A stretch of DNA of 64,000 nucleotides. Source: a cyanobacterium PCC 7702. GTDB lineage: Bacteria > Cyanobacteriota > Cyanobacteriia > Cyanobacteriales > Nostocaceae. The number at the start of each line of letters is the position of its first letter. The stretch's first letter is position 1. Location: contig KB235926.1 of assembly GCA_000332255.1 (NCBI GenBank), positions 1,838,797 to 1,902,796 on the forward strand, read 5' to 3'. Shown piece after piece: positions 7,907 through 17,432 of this stretch. The notes beneath the pieces are model-generated. The model was not told the DNA's origin and did not search any database. It saw only the letters and a list, made by a program, of their open reading frames with translations. The position numbers and the translations under genes were made by a program.

Positions 7907-8761
7907 TTAGCTATGTGCTGGTTTAGAAGTGTAAAAACGATCGGAACGTAAAAGAATGCCGTGACGCCAAATTTCCACTCCTTCGGAAGTAACAAAGTAA
8001 GAAAAGCTTCCGTTATCGGCGCGAAATTTAGTTCCGCAATTTATGGCTTTCAGCTTTACAGGTTGAGTTGGTTTTTGTTTTAGTTGACCAATATAAAAAA
8101 ACTGGCCATCTTCCTCCTGGCAAACTTTGACAAAAGCGTGTGCTGTCTCTCCTTGAATTACGGTGTTTCCCTGACACTCTGTAACCTTATTTGCAGCGAA
8201 AATCGGTGCTGGAGTTGATGAAGAGGGAGAGAAAGCGACTTGTGGTGGAGTTTTACCCGCTATTGGGGAGGGTAGGAGGCTAAGGGGATTGACTGCAAAA
8301 CCCCCACCGGGATGTATTTCAAAATGCAGGTGAGGTGCTGTACTGTTACCGGTGGAGCCCATCTCAGCAATAATTTGACCTTGTTTAACTTGTTTGCCCT
8401 TAGTTACTAATAAACGGCGATTGTGACCGTATACTGTAATATAGCCGTCGGCGTGCTTAATAACGATGGCATTTCCGAGACCCCATTCATCCCAACCTGC
8501 TTTCATCACAATACCGAATGCAGCGGCGACAATGGGAGTCCCAGAGGGACCGGCAATATCAATTCCTTCGTGTTTGTATTTGCGGAAACCTTGGGAAACA
8601 ATGCCTCGAGCAGGCCAGATAAACTCAGCAGCGGGAGGAATTTTTTGAGATTTTGCAGGAGAATGGTTGGCTATTTGGGTTAAAACAGGAGTGCTGGTGC
8701 TTAGTAGTAAGATACAGGAGATTCCCAATCCTACTAAGCCGTAGGGATGGATATTTTTCAT
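7907..8761 (-). CDS. M23 family metallopeptidase (LytM/peptidoglycan endopeptidase)
   Basis: Signal peptide at residues 1-30 (GISCILLLSTSTPVLTQ). The M23 domain spans about 46-165 and has all zinc and catalytic residues: H64 and D68 in KHEGID, and H144/H146 in TAPHLHFE. It is therefore expected to be active, cutting peptide cross-links of peptidoglycan in the periplasm. About 100 C-terminal residues form a separate region with four cysteines (VTECQGN, VKVCQEE, INCGTK), probably a small disulfide-stabilised domain that I cannot name. ATG start. Confidence 0.9.
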   Translation of the reverse strand: MKNIHPYGLVGLGISCILLLSTSTPVLTQIANHSPAKSQKIPPAAEFIWPARGIVSQGFRKYKHEGIDIAGPSGTPIVAAAFGIVMKAGWDEWGLGNAIVIKHADGYITVYGHNRRLLVTKGKQVKQGQIIAEMGSTGNSTAPHLHFEIHPGGGFAVNPLSLLPSPIAGKTPPQVAFSPSSSTPAPIFAANKVTECQGNTVIQGETAHAFVKVCQEEDGQFFYIGQLKQKPTQPVKLKAINCGTKFRADNGSFSYFVTSEGVEIWRHGILLRSDRFYTSKPAHS

Positions 8762-9197
8762 AACTGCAAAATTTTCATAAAAAATGGTTTTGCCTGTATG
8801 CGGCAGTTAGACAGCGTTTGGTAATAAGTTGTTTCAGTGTTAAACTAGTGGAGCGACAACCGTCAAGTTGCCTTGCTTGTGAGCAAGATACTGTTTGCCT
8901 GTGCCGCTCTCAACTGTATTTAGTGGTATTTTTTTTACTTGCAAATTGCGACTTGACCGCGCTGTAGCTATAGCTATCTCAAAAAACGGATAAGTTTTGA
9001 CAAAAAGCGATCGCGCGAACTACCTCATGATTGTTGTTTCCAGGAAGGCAGTTGGTAAGGGCCTGGAAATTTAGCTAGCAGTACATCCACAATATGCCGA
9101 CAAAGCATATTTTTTCAAAACATAGTTGAAGAGCGTGTTGTCAAAAATGGTGTACTGCTTAGCCGGTTATGGGTTTGTAATCTTTTTCAACATGCTG
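8762..9197. other. Structured intergenic region, possible small RNA
   Basis: This 436-base gap lies between two minus-strand genes. It contains several inverted repeats: CTTGCT-TGTG-AGCAAG (8872-8887), an 8-bp stem TTTCCAGG/CCTGGAAA (9037-9069), and a terminator-like hairpin with a T-run on the plus strand (9091-9115). The sequences GCTAGCAGTACA near 9074 and TGTACTGCTTAGC near 9152 are also nearly complementary and could enclose that hairpin. No protein-like frame is visible. Confidence 0.4.
9091..9115 (+). terminator. Terminator-like hairpin without an upstream plus-strand gene
   Basis: AATATGC and GCATATT form a 7-bp stem with a 7-base loop, followed by T residues on the plus strand. Both neighbouring genes are on the minus strand, so if real it would end an unannotated plus-strand transcript. 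Confidence 0.35.
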
Positions 9198-10631
9198 TTA
9201 TTTAGCCGCAGGTTCGCCTGCTGTTGGCAACGGTGGTTCGTTCGCTTCCTCTTGTTCGGGTAAACCTAAGAGCGAGCGGTATACTTTTACGTACTTTTTG
9301 GCTGATTGATACCAACTAAAGTCTTGATTCATGCCACGTTTTTGCAGTTCTTGCCAATAATCTTTATAGCGAAAGCCTTCCCAAGCTCGCACCATACAGG
9401 TGTACAAATCTAATGGTTCATAGCGGTCAAAACAATAACCAGTACCTGAGTGATTCATGGGGTCGTGGTGGAATACGGTATCGACTAATCCACCGGTGCG
9501 GCGGACTATGGGTACACTTCCGTAGCGCAGAGCCAACATTTGACTGATTCCGCACGGCTCAAATCGACTGGGCATTAAAAAAGCGTCAGAGCCGGCATAA
9601 ATGCGGCGAGCCAAAGGATCGTTGTAAAGCAGGTAAGTTTTCATCCTTCCGGGGAAGCGGGATGCCATTTGCCACAGCTGGCTTTCGTAGTAGCGATCGC
9701 CTGTCCCCAAGAATATAAACTGGGCGTCGGTGTAGGACATGAACCGCTCGAGAATATTCAGGACCAAATCGATGCCTTTTTGCTCTACCAAGCGTGTTAC
9801 CATCCCAATTAAAAAGGCATGGGAGTTTACCTCTAACCCTACTTCTTCTTGCAAGGCAATTTTGTTGGCTTTACGCTTTTCTAGGGTATCAGCGGTGAAG
9901 TTTTGGGCAATAAATTTGTCAGTTGCCGGATTGTATACTTCTGTATCGATACCGTTGAGGATTCCGATTAATTTACCGCTGATAAAAGACATCAAGCCTT
10001 CTAATGTTTCGCCATAGGCGGGTGTTTTAATTTGTTCGGCATAAGTCGGGGAAACTGTGGTGACGCGATCGGCGTATTGCACGGCAGCTGCCATGGTGTT
10101 GTGTCCTTGCATGTACCAGGGACACCAGGTTATTTTTTCTAAATACCAGCGCCAGGGTCCCTGATAAGCTAGGTTGTGAATCGTGAATACAGTGGTAATA
10201 TCAGGAGATTGGTGCATCCATACAGGGATCATACCCGTATGCCAATCGTGACAGTGGACAATTTGTGGTTTCCAATAATTCCAACAAAATTCCGCTGCGC
10301 CATTGGCGAATAGGGTGAAGCGCCAGTGTTCGTCTTCTCCTGAGTAGATGCGACGAGGCCAAAATGCTGGGTGTCCAAATAAGTACAGGGGAACATCACT
10401 ACCAGGCAAAATCGTTTCGTAAACTGCAAAGTCCTGGAACATTGCATTTCCTTTCCAGATCGGCTGTTGGGGAATTTCCATCTTATCTGGTAAAAAGCCG
10501 TAGTAAGGCAGGAAAATACGGACATCGTGTCCCATTTTTCTCAGGACTTTTGGTAGTGCTCCGACTACATCACCCATACCTCCAACTTTTGCAATTGGAG
10601 CTGCTTCGGCTGCAACAAATAGAATGCGCAT
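9198..10631 (-). CDS. glgA: Glycogen synthase, ADP-glucose type
   Basis: Transfers glucose from ADP-glucose to the alpha-1,4-glucan chain during glycogen storage (GT5 family). The N-terminal [13 protein letters not shown] motif, with K15 from the chosen start, binds ADP-glucose. [17 protein letters not shown] and the C-terminal [14 protein letters not shown] and [10 protein letters not shown] are further hallmarks. The length of 477 residues fits the family. The frame is open to 10676, but [12 protein letters not shown] at 10631 is the conserved N-terminus. Cyanobacteria often carry two glgA genes; this one has a proline-rich tail ([17 protein letters not shown]). No other glycogen gene is in the window. 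Confidence 0.95.
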   Translation of the reverse strand: MRILFVAAEAAPIAKVGGMGDVVGALPKVLRKMGHDVRIFLPYYGFLPDKMEIPQQPIWKGNAMFQDFAVYETILPGSDVPLYLFGHPAFWPRRIYSGEDEHWRFTLFANGAAEFCWNYWKPQIVHCHDWHTGMIPVWMHQSPDITTVFTIHNLAYQGPWRWYLEKITWCPWYMQGHNTMAAAVQYADRVTTVSPTYAEQIKTPAYGETLEGLMSFISGKLIGILNGIDTEVYNPATDKFIAQNFTADTLEKRKANKIALQEEVGLEVNSHAFLIGMVTRLVEQKGIDLVLNILERFMSYTDAQFIFLGTGDRYYESQLWQMASRFPGRMKTYLLYNDPLARRIYAGSDAFLMPSRFEPCGISQMLALRYGSVPIVRRTGGLVDTVFHHDPMNHSGTGYCFDRYEPLDLYTCMVRAWEGFRYKDYWQELQKRGMNQDFSWYQSAKKYVKVYRSLLGLPEQEEANEPPLPTAGEPAAK

Positions 10632-10778
10632 GGTAATTTTTGTTTCCCTCGATTCTGCCTGTTTGTTAAATTTCACTTGGCAAAACTTCAGGCGCTTCTT
10701 TTGCGTCTAAAGTAGAATTGTTCAGCCATTGAAATCTTTTTTCCTATCATCACATTTACTGGTGCTCGATCTCAACAA

Positions 10779-11762
10779 CTAACCGCGTTGGATTTGGGCA
10801 AAAATTTCGTCCAAAATTACTTGGGCTCCTTGATGGCGCAAGCGTAGTGCTAGTTCTGTGCCAAGTTTTTCTGCTTCCGTGGTTTTTCCGGTGATGGTGT
10901 CTTTGACAAGTTTTTGACCATCTACGCTGGCAACCAAACCAGTTATTGTTAATTCGGAATTATTAACTTCAGTATTTACACCAATGGGAACCTGGCAACC
11001 ACCTTCTAATTCTCGCAAAAAAGCACGCTCAGCTAAACAGCGATCGCGTGTTTCTGGATGTTCTATCGCTTGCAGCAGAGATATCAATTCCGTGTCTTGA
11101 GCGCGACATTCAATTCCCAGCGCTCCCTGTCCGACGGCGTGTAAAGAAACTTCTGGGGGGAGAATTTGATGAATGCGATCGCCCATTCCCAAGCGCTGCA
11201 ATCCAGCTACTGCCAAAATCAGAGCATCGAATTCGCCCGCATCGAGTTTTGCTAAGCGCGTGTTCAAGTTGCCGCGTACATCTTTAAAGGTATATTGGGG
11301 AAATCGATGTCGCAATTGCGCAAGCCGTCGCAGAGAAGACGTACCGATTACCGCACCTGCTGGTAAAGTATCAATTTGCCTGTCTTTGTACTTTTGATGC
11401 ACTACCAAAGCATCGGCGGGATTTTCTCTTGTGGTAATTGCGGCTAAAACTAATCCGTCTGGTAAGCGAGTGGGTAAATCTTTGAGAGAATGAACGGCAA
11501 AGTCTATTTCTCCATTTAGCATTCCCAGTTCCAGTTCTTTAGTAAATAGCCCCTTATCACCGATTTTCGCCAAAGCTACATCCAAGATTTTGTCACCTTG
11601 GGTAGACATGGTATGAACTTCAAAAGTGATATTAGGAAAGCTTTTTTGCAGTTGTTCTTTTACCCAGTAAGTCTGAACGAGAGCCAGCTGGCTTTTGCGA
11701 GAACCGATGCGAATTGTGCGGGGAGGACTAGAAACCACTGATGCCATAAAACAGTTTGTCAA
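10779..11762 (-). CDS. hemC: Hydroxymethylbilane synthase (porphobilinogen deaminase)
   Basis: Joins four porphobilinogen units into hydroxymethylbilane, feeding heme, chlorophyll and bilin synthesis. The N-terminal core begins [14 protein letters not shown]. Further conserved segments are [29 protein letters not shown] and [10 protein letters not shown]. The dipyrromethane cofactor attaches to C256 in GGCQVPIG. Full length at 327 residues. The ATG at 11747 (MASVVSS) is an alternative start five residues downstream. Monocistronic in this view. Confidence 0.95.
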   Translation of the reverse strand: MTNCFMASVVSSPPRTIRIGSRKSQLALVQTYWVKEQLQKSFPNITFEVHTMSTQGDKILDVALAKIGDKGLFTKELELGMLNGEIDFAVHSLKDLPTRLPDGLVLAAITTRENPADALVVHQKYKDRQIDTLPAGAVIGTSSLRRLAQLRHRFPQYTFKDVRGNLNTRLAKLDAGEFDALILAVAGLQRLGMGDRIHQILPPEVSLHAVGQGALGIECRAQDTELISLLQAIEHPETRDRCLAERAFLRELEGGCQVPIGVNTEVNNSELTITGLVASVDGQKLVKDTITGKTTEAEKLGTELALRLRHQGAQVILDEIFAQIQRG

Positions 11763-11919
11763 AAAGCGCAGATTAAGTCACTTCCATCTAGCCTACCGCA
11801 GTGAGTGACGCTACGGTGCTGCACTCTGCCAATTGCTATTGAATTTGTCAGCTTTAGCTTTACATATTTTTACATTTTCCCCGAGCTGGTTGTGCTATTT
11901 GCAAAAAGTTGCCTGGAAA

Positions 11920-14214
11920 CTATAACCTTTCTAGGAAGTTTGGGAGTGGTTGAGCGCCGTTGCGACCAACAGCAGGTATTTCTAAAAGTTCATCTGTGGC
12001 TTGTTTGGTACCGTCTGCAACTGTGACGTTAGGATCGCTGGTGACAGAATTTTCATCGCCGGGATGACCGTTAGGAACAAATAACTGCGGATGGTCAAAA
12101 GGTGCTTTTTGATAACGGACTCGCTCGTCGGTGAGACTTTTGAGAAAAGCTACCAAAGCTTGTTGTTCTGCTTGGCTTAAATTCAAAGGCGGTAAATTAC
12201 GACTAAAGTCTCCGCCTCGATTGTAGAAATCAACTACTTGTTCTAGGGTTAGTTGTCCCCCATTGTGGAAGTAAGGAGCGGTAAGTTCTACATTGCGCAG
12301 TCCTGGAGCTTTGAAGGCTCCGTCTGCAAACAGATCTTCTTCGCTGTTAGGAATAACAGGCGCCTCTTCACCGAGCAGCTGTTTAAATTTTCCATTCAAA
12401 GCAAGTCGCGATTCCGAAAGGGGATTTCCAAATTCGTCATTACCACCCACACCAAGGTCATCGAGAGTAGGTCTGACACCGATATTAAAGAAACCAGCAT
12501 CTTCAACTTTTCCGCCTGCAAAAGGTGGTGCGCGTCTGATTCTTCCTTGACTGGTAACGCTGCTTGTGGAAGCGGCGGTCAGTTCCGATCCGCTGTGACA
12601 CCCGATACAAAAACCCTTGGTTTGGAAAATTTGCCATCCTTGCTGTTGTTGTGCTGTTAAAGCCGCCTTATCTCCTGCTAGAAATCGATCGAATGGAGTT
12701 TGGTCTGCTATCAGGGTAGATTCGTATGCTTGTACTGCTAACCCAAACAAGAGGGAAAAGTTGTATTCCATCAATGTATATTCGTTGGTTTTTAAGGGAT
12801 GTTTTCCCCGTCGGCGCAAAAATCTGCGTTCGCCAGTTTCTGGATTAATACTGATGATGATATTCGAGTTCCACCATTCTGGCTGGAAGGCTTGTCGGAT
12901 AAGGGATTCGTAGCTTTGGTGCAGACCGGTTTGGGGATAGCGGCTATAAGAACCCAAAACACTGTCATCTTTAGCTACTTGTTGTTTGTTGAGCGGTCTG
13001 AGGGCCAGTAGTTTTTTACCGAGTTTTCTTCCAATACGTTGGAATTGGCGATCGCTAGTGGGATATGGTTGCTTTTGTGAAGGTAATAAATTCTCTTTAC
13101 CACTAATAATTTCACCTTCGGTATTTAACAGCGCGACTTGGCGACCTGTTTTGACATCAGACACGACAATTTGATCGTTATTTTCTGGTGCTTCAACTCG
13201 AAATGGAGCAATGGGAAGATCTTCAGCTGCTGTTTCCAATGCACTCAAGGGTGGTTGCACAGCTTGGGAAGCCAAAGAAGAATTGTTGATACTCACTTTG
13301 ACATCTTCTAACAACCAGGGTTTGCTTGCTTTCAAAACGTAAGCGTTGGCATCTTTTAATCCTAGCTGATTGACACCATTAAATATGGGTTGTGCTCTTC
13401 CATCCCAAAATTGCCGAAAGTTAAATACTGCATTGATGGCGCTTGGTGTGTGGCGAGGCGTTACTTGGCGGACGTTTGTGCCTTGGACGTTAAAAATGTC
13501 ATCTTTGAGTGGAGTGACATTATCCTTGGCACTACCAGGAACAATATCATTGAATTTCGTCCTAAATACACCTTGAGAGCCGGCGATGTCGTTGCTATCG
13601 GCTACCACAATGGAAGCGCGATCGCCTGGATTTGCTAATTTGTGGAATGGATAGTCTGCTATCTTTAACTGATGGTTCGGTCTTTGTCCAGTATTGAAGG
13701 TGTTATCTGGATTTGGAGTTTTATCAGAATTTACTCGCAATCGTCCCGGATCGATTTGGTTTTTAGATCTGCTGTCTGCTCCTGCATGAAAGTGACAGCT
13801 AGCACAGGTTTGAATTCCGTCTGTACCCAGCTGCATGTCCCAAAATAAAGATTTTCCCACAGCTATGGCAGCTGTCTTATCCTTGATAAAGTCTGTAATG
13901 TTGTCTGGTTGCAAAACAGCGACTTTCGCCAATGGCTGTAAAGGCGTAAACAGCGCCGAAGCAAAATGTCCAGCGAGGATAGTAGCTGCTACCACTGTGG
14001 CAATAATTATACTCTTTTTTAAGTTCCGAAACCAGTTTGCTGTTGGTACCGAAAAGGTTATGATTACTACACACTTTGAAATCTTGACAATTAAATGTTT
14101 TAAATGTTCAAAGGCAATTGTTTTGCCTTCTGTTTTGCTTGCTTGAGTTTTATCTTTTAAATCAAAAGACTCACTTGTACTACTGCTATATCTAGTTTTT
14201 TGACAATTTTTCAT
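11920..14214 (-). CDS. Di-heme cytochrome c peroxidase/MauG-family protein, long form
   Basis: Two c-type heme sites are present: CASCH at 137-141 and CIGCH at 536-540. A transmembrane segment at about 67-90 anchors the protein, placing the hemes in the periplasm or thylakoid lumen. The order is N-terminal heme domain (VGKSLFWDMQLGTDG), a segment HTPSAINAVFNFRQFWDGRA typical of the family, and a C-terminal heme domain ending APGLRNVELTAPYFHNGG. At 764 residues it is about twice a classical bacterial cytochrome c peroxidase. The extra length lies mostly between the hemes and includes a Ser/Ala/Lys-rich part around 310-420. Likely reduces peroxide or oxidises a protein or small molecule; the substrate cannot be told. 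Confidence 0.85.
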   Translation of the reverse strand: MKNCQKTRYSSSTSESFDLKDKTQASKTEGKTIAFEHLKHLIVKISKCVVIITFSVPTANWFRNLKKSIIIATVVAATILAGHFASALFTPLQPLAKVAVLQPDNITDFIKDKTAAIAVGKSLFWDMQLGTDGIQTCASCHFHAGADSRSKNQIDPGRLRVNSDKTPNPDNTFNTGQRPNHQLKIADYPFHKLANPGDRASIVVADSNDIAGSQGVFRTKFNDIVPGSAKDNVTPLKDDIFNVQGTNVRQVTPRHTPSAINAVFNFRQFWDGRAQPIFNGVNQLGLKDANAYVLKASKPWLLEDVKVSINNSSLASQAVQPPLSALETAAEDLPIAPFRVEAPENNDQIVVSDVKTGRQVALLNTEGEIISGKENLLPSQKQPYPTSDRQFQRIGRKLGKKLLALRPLNKQQVAKDDSVLGSYSRYPQTGLHQSYESLIRQAFQPEWWNSNIIISINPETGERRFLRRRGKHPLKTNEYTLMEYNFSLLFGLAVQAYESTLIADQTPFDRFLAGDKAALTAQQQQGWQIFQTKGFCIGCHSGSELTAASTSSVTSQGRIRRAPPFAGGKVEDAGFFNIGVRPTLDDLGVGGNDEFGNPLSESRLALNGKFKQLLGEEAPVIPNSEEDLFADGAFKAPGLRNVELTAPYFHNGGQLTLEQVVDFYNRGGDFSRNLPPLNLSQAEQQALVAFLKSLTDERVRYQKAPFDHPQLFVPNGHPGDENSVTSDPNVTVADGTKQATDELLEIPAVGRNGAQPLPNFLERL

Positions 14215-14514
14215 TTTTTCATTGCCAAAATCGACACTTGTTAAATTTGTCGTTATGATTCATTAGTTCTATGCGAAATTACTTTTTTTGTCATACTTTT
14301 TTACAAACTGCTGTTGGGATTTATATTGTAAATATTACTACTTGTAGTTTATCCTCCCGTGCTTGCTAAGAAAGAAATAGGGAGTATGAAATCAAAAAAT
14401 CATGTCAATAATTTTACTTATGTACTTACTCAAGTGACTCTCTGGCCAAGGCAGTTATAAAAATTTGCACGGATACGCTAATAATTTAGTAGGAAACTTG
14501 AAATTATTTCACCT

Positions 14515-15480
14515 ATGAAACGTTTAGCCTGCCTTATTTTTAATCCGGTTGCGGGTCAGGGTGACTCTGAACAGGATTTGGCAGAAATTCGGTCTATTCT
14601 AGAACCGGAATTGGACTTAGATGTGCAACTAACCACAGAAGATGTTTGTGCTGAAGATCTGGCCCGCGCTGCGGTAAAAAGAAAGGTAGATGTTATTATC
14701 GCTTGCGGAGGAGACGGTACTCTTTCACAAGCAGCAGCAGCAGTGGTAGGTACGGATATTCCCTTTGGAATTATTTCTCGGGGAACAGCAAATGCTTTTG
14801 CTTGTGCTTTAGGAATTCCCGATAACATTGCCGGTGCTTGCCAAACGATTTTACAGGGTACAACCAGAGTTGTAGACACGGCTAATTGTAATGGTAGCCC
14901 GATGATTTTGCTAGCAGGTATTGGCTTTGAAGCTGAAACTGTAGAAAGGGCAAATCGAGAAATGAAAAATCGTTTCGGGGCGTTCGCCTACATTTTAGCC
15001 GGAGTGCAACAACTGCAAGAATTACAGTCGTTTAATGTTGAAATTGAAACAGAGGACAAAATTATTAAAAGTTACGCCGCAGCAGTAACGGTAGCAAATG
15101 CAGCTCCTCCTACTTCCGTATTAGCGCAGGGGCCAGCAGGAATTATTGCGGATGACGGATTGCTAGATTTGACAATCGTGGCTCCTGCTAATAAAGCTGC
15201 TGCGATCGCTGCTACGTTTCATTTATTTCAAACTGCTTCCGCAGGAAATGCAGTAGAAAGAAATGATATCGGCTACCTGCGAGCCAAAAAATTTAAAATT
15301 ACAACCGATCCTCCCCAAAAAGTTGTTGTTGATGGAGAAATTTTTGGGAAAACTCCCATCGAAATTAACTGCTTACCAGCAACTTTAAAAATTTTTGTAC
15401 CAACGGTAGAAGAAGTTTCGCCAGCAGAAAAATTAGAAGGCTTACCCAAGCTAATGGTCGAAGTCAAGGAAAAACAATAA
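14515..15480 (+). CDS. YegS/BmrU-family lipid (diacylglycerol-like) kinase
   Basis: The N-terminus MKRLACLIFNPVAGQG is the phosphate-binding start of the DAGK catalytic domain. The nucleotide motif GGDGT is at 65-69, and the downstream segment IISRGTANAFACALGIP matches the family. The C-terminal beta-sandwich carries DDGLLDLTIV and ends KVVVDGEIFG. The family phosphorylates diacylglycerol, ceramide or similar lipids at the membrane face; which lipid here is unknown. Length of 321 residues is normal. Stands alone between a 300-base and a 410-base gap. Confidence 0.9.
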   Translation: MKRLACLIFNPVAGQGDSEQDLAEIRSILEPELDLDVQLTTEDVCAEDLARAAVKRKVDVIIACGGDGTLSQAAAAVVGTDIPFGIISRGTANAFACALGIPDNIAGACQTILQGTTRVVDTANCNGSPMILLAGIGFEAETVERANREMKNRFGAFAYILAGVQQLQELQSFNVEIETEDKIIKSYAAAVTVANAAPPTSVLAQGPAGIIADDGLLDLTIVAPANKAAAIAATFHLFQTASAGNAVERNDIGYLRAKKFKITTDPPQKVVVDGEIFGKTPIEINCLPATLKIFVPTVEEVSPAEKLEGLPKLMVEVKEKQ

Positions 15481-15889
15481 GGTATTAACTACATAAATTC
15501 CTAAAGTTCTAATTACCTCTGTTACCAAACATAGGTATCATACTTCCTTGCCAGTGTTACTAGTTCCAAATACCTGCAATGAAATCTATCCTAGCAAACA
15601 CTGCGTCATAGTTAGCATTAAAATTGAAACTCAAGCTAAATTAACTGATTTTCAGTCTTGTTAGGAAATTGAGTTTACTTTAGTTATGACTTTAAGCTAT
15701 ATTTAGTGACATTCTAGAGAGGACACTCAAAAACATTAATAACTATAACAATTAAGATACTGAATTGGATATTATCTCTGACACAAAAACCATCTTCCCA
15801 AATCGCAATAGCGAAAATCAAAGCTTAGTTCGCAATAATTTGGAGCCTGAATAATAATTATATAGCTGGTTGGTAAAACAGCATCGAGC
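15481..15889. other. Intergenic gap, nothing found
   Basis: About 410 AT-rich bases between the lipid kinase and the protein kinase, both on the plus strand. No hairpin with a T-run, RNA gene or protein-like frame is visible. Confidence 0.5.
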
Positions 15890-16963
15890 ATGCAAATTAT
15901 GAACCGGTACACTCTTCCTCACATTGGGAAAACACTGCGAAATCGTTACAAAATTGTCAAACTCCTAAAGAGGGGAGGTTCTGGCGATACTTATTTAGCT
16001 GTAGATCTAGATTTACCAGGTTTACCTTATTGTGTCGTCAAATATTTCCAGCCAAAAGGTCTCAATGCTCATTATTTAGCACTGGCTAAAAGCTTGTTTG
16101 CTCGAGAAGCGGAAGTTTTACATCAACTAGGTAACAATCACGACCAAATTCCGAGATTATTTGCCTATTTTAGTGAAGGTGAAGATTTTTACTTGGTTCA
16201 GGAATTTATAGATGGTCATGATTTAAGTCAAGAAATCCTTCCCGTTCGATGTTGGAGTGAAGAAGCAGTCTTTAATTTGTTGAAGGAAATTCTAGAGGTA
16301 GTAGCTTTTGTCCATCAACACAATATCGTCCATCGAGATATCAAACCCCAAAACTTAATGCGACGTCGTCGAGATAACAAAATCGTCCTAATAGATTTTG
16401 GAAGCATTAAGAAAATCGGCATTCTCAATTTCAACGAACAATGTCAACCCAATGTTAATATCGCTATTGGTACTCCTGGCTACATGCCAAAGGAACAGTG
16501 CAGGGGTAAGCCACAATTGAACAGCGATGTGTATGCGATCGGAATGATTGGTATTCAAGCTTTAACAGGTTTAAAACCAGAGAAATTGCCAAAAAATCCC
16601 AAAACTGGAGAAGCAATTTGGCGCGAGCGGGTAAAGGTAAGCAACGCGTTTGCAGATGTTTTAGAGCAAATGGTTTCTCCGCGCTCGAGCGAACGTTACC
16701 ACTCCGCAGCAGAAGCTTTACAAGCACTTTTGGCTATTCAAGAGTCATCAACTCTAAAGCTTGTTTGGTCCAGAAAAAACATCGATTATTTGCTACCTTA
16801 CAAAAAATCAATATTGCTGCTTGGAGTTAGTCTTGGTGCGACTACGAGTTTGGTAGTGATAGTTTTATTTTATATATTTCTGCAGACAAATACGTTGATT
16901 TTAGACAAACCTATAGAGTCGAAAAGTTTTCTAGAAAATTCTCTGCAGCTGATTGTCAAGTAG
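15890..16963 (+). CDS. Ser/Thr protein kinase, short membrane-anchored type
   Basis: Complete kinase core: glycine loop KRGGSGDTY (first glycine replaced by Arg), catalytic lysine K51, HRDIKPQN with D150, DFG at 169-171, and the activation end GTPGYMPKEQ. A C-terminal transmembrane helix (about 306-331) is followed by only about 25 residues outside. There is no sensor domain such as PASTA, WD40 or GAF, so it is a minimal cytoplasmic kinase tethered to the membrane. It is a paralogue of the kinase at 32178 (shared IQALTG, AIGTPGYMP, EFI.GH.LS). The downstream neighbour, the five-repeat exported protein, might be functionally linked. Confidence 0.9.
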   Translation: MQIMNRYTLPHIGKTLRNRYKIVKLLKRGGSGDTYLAVDLDLPGLPYCVVKYFQPKGLNAHYLALAKSLFAREAEVLHQLGNNHDQIPRLFAYFSEGEDFYLVQEFIDGHDLSQEILPVRCWSEEAVFNLLKEILEVVAFVHQHNIVHRDIKPQNLMRRRRDNKIVLIDFGSIKKIGILNFNEQCQPNVNIAIGTPGYMPKEQCRGKPQLNSDVYAIGMIGIQALTGLKPEKLPKNPKTGEAIWRERVKVSNAFADVLEQMVSPRSSERYHSAAEALQALLAIQESSTLKLVWSRKNIDYLLPYKKSILLLGVSLGATTSLVVIVLFYIFLQTNTLILDKPIESKSFLENSLQLIVK

Positions 16964-17432
16964 CTGTTTACTCAAGCAACTTTTACTTAGTAAAAGCAGT
17001 TATCGTCGCTAGGTTCCTAAACTTAGCAGAAATTCAAAGATTTACGTTTGTAATAGGTTAGTGACTGTAAGGTTGGCATTCCTAGGATTTTGGCTTGAAA
17101 AGATAATCAAAATGATCGGAATATACCTAACCAAAGTGTAGGAAGATGACTTTTTGGTGGGAGCCATCCTCAAAGAGATATGGAGTAAAAGGAACAAAAA
17201 GCAAAGATAGTCGCGTCTGTTTTTGTATCATCTCAAAACTGAAAGCTTAATTATATCTTAATGAGGTGGTGAAGGGCAGGTTTGATATTGCCTCGGTTGT
17301 TGAGGTATATTTTTGACGAGTTTTCAGGGAAAAGGCATCTAGTATAAATTACTAGGAGCTTTCTTTTACCCCTAGCCTACCTGCCTTTGGCAAACGAACT
17401 GTTAATTTAATGATTATCGAGCAATTTTCCCC
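16964..17432. other. Intergenic gap with small inverted repeats
   Basis: This 469-base gap contains CTTTTACTTAGTAAAAG just after the kinase stop and CTAGTATAAATTACTAG near 17339. The latter overlaps a TATAAA-like element that may belong to the promoter of the repeat protein. No RNA gene or convincing small protein was seen. Confidence 0.4.
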
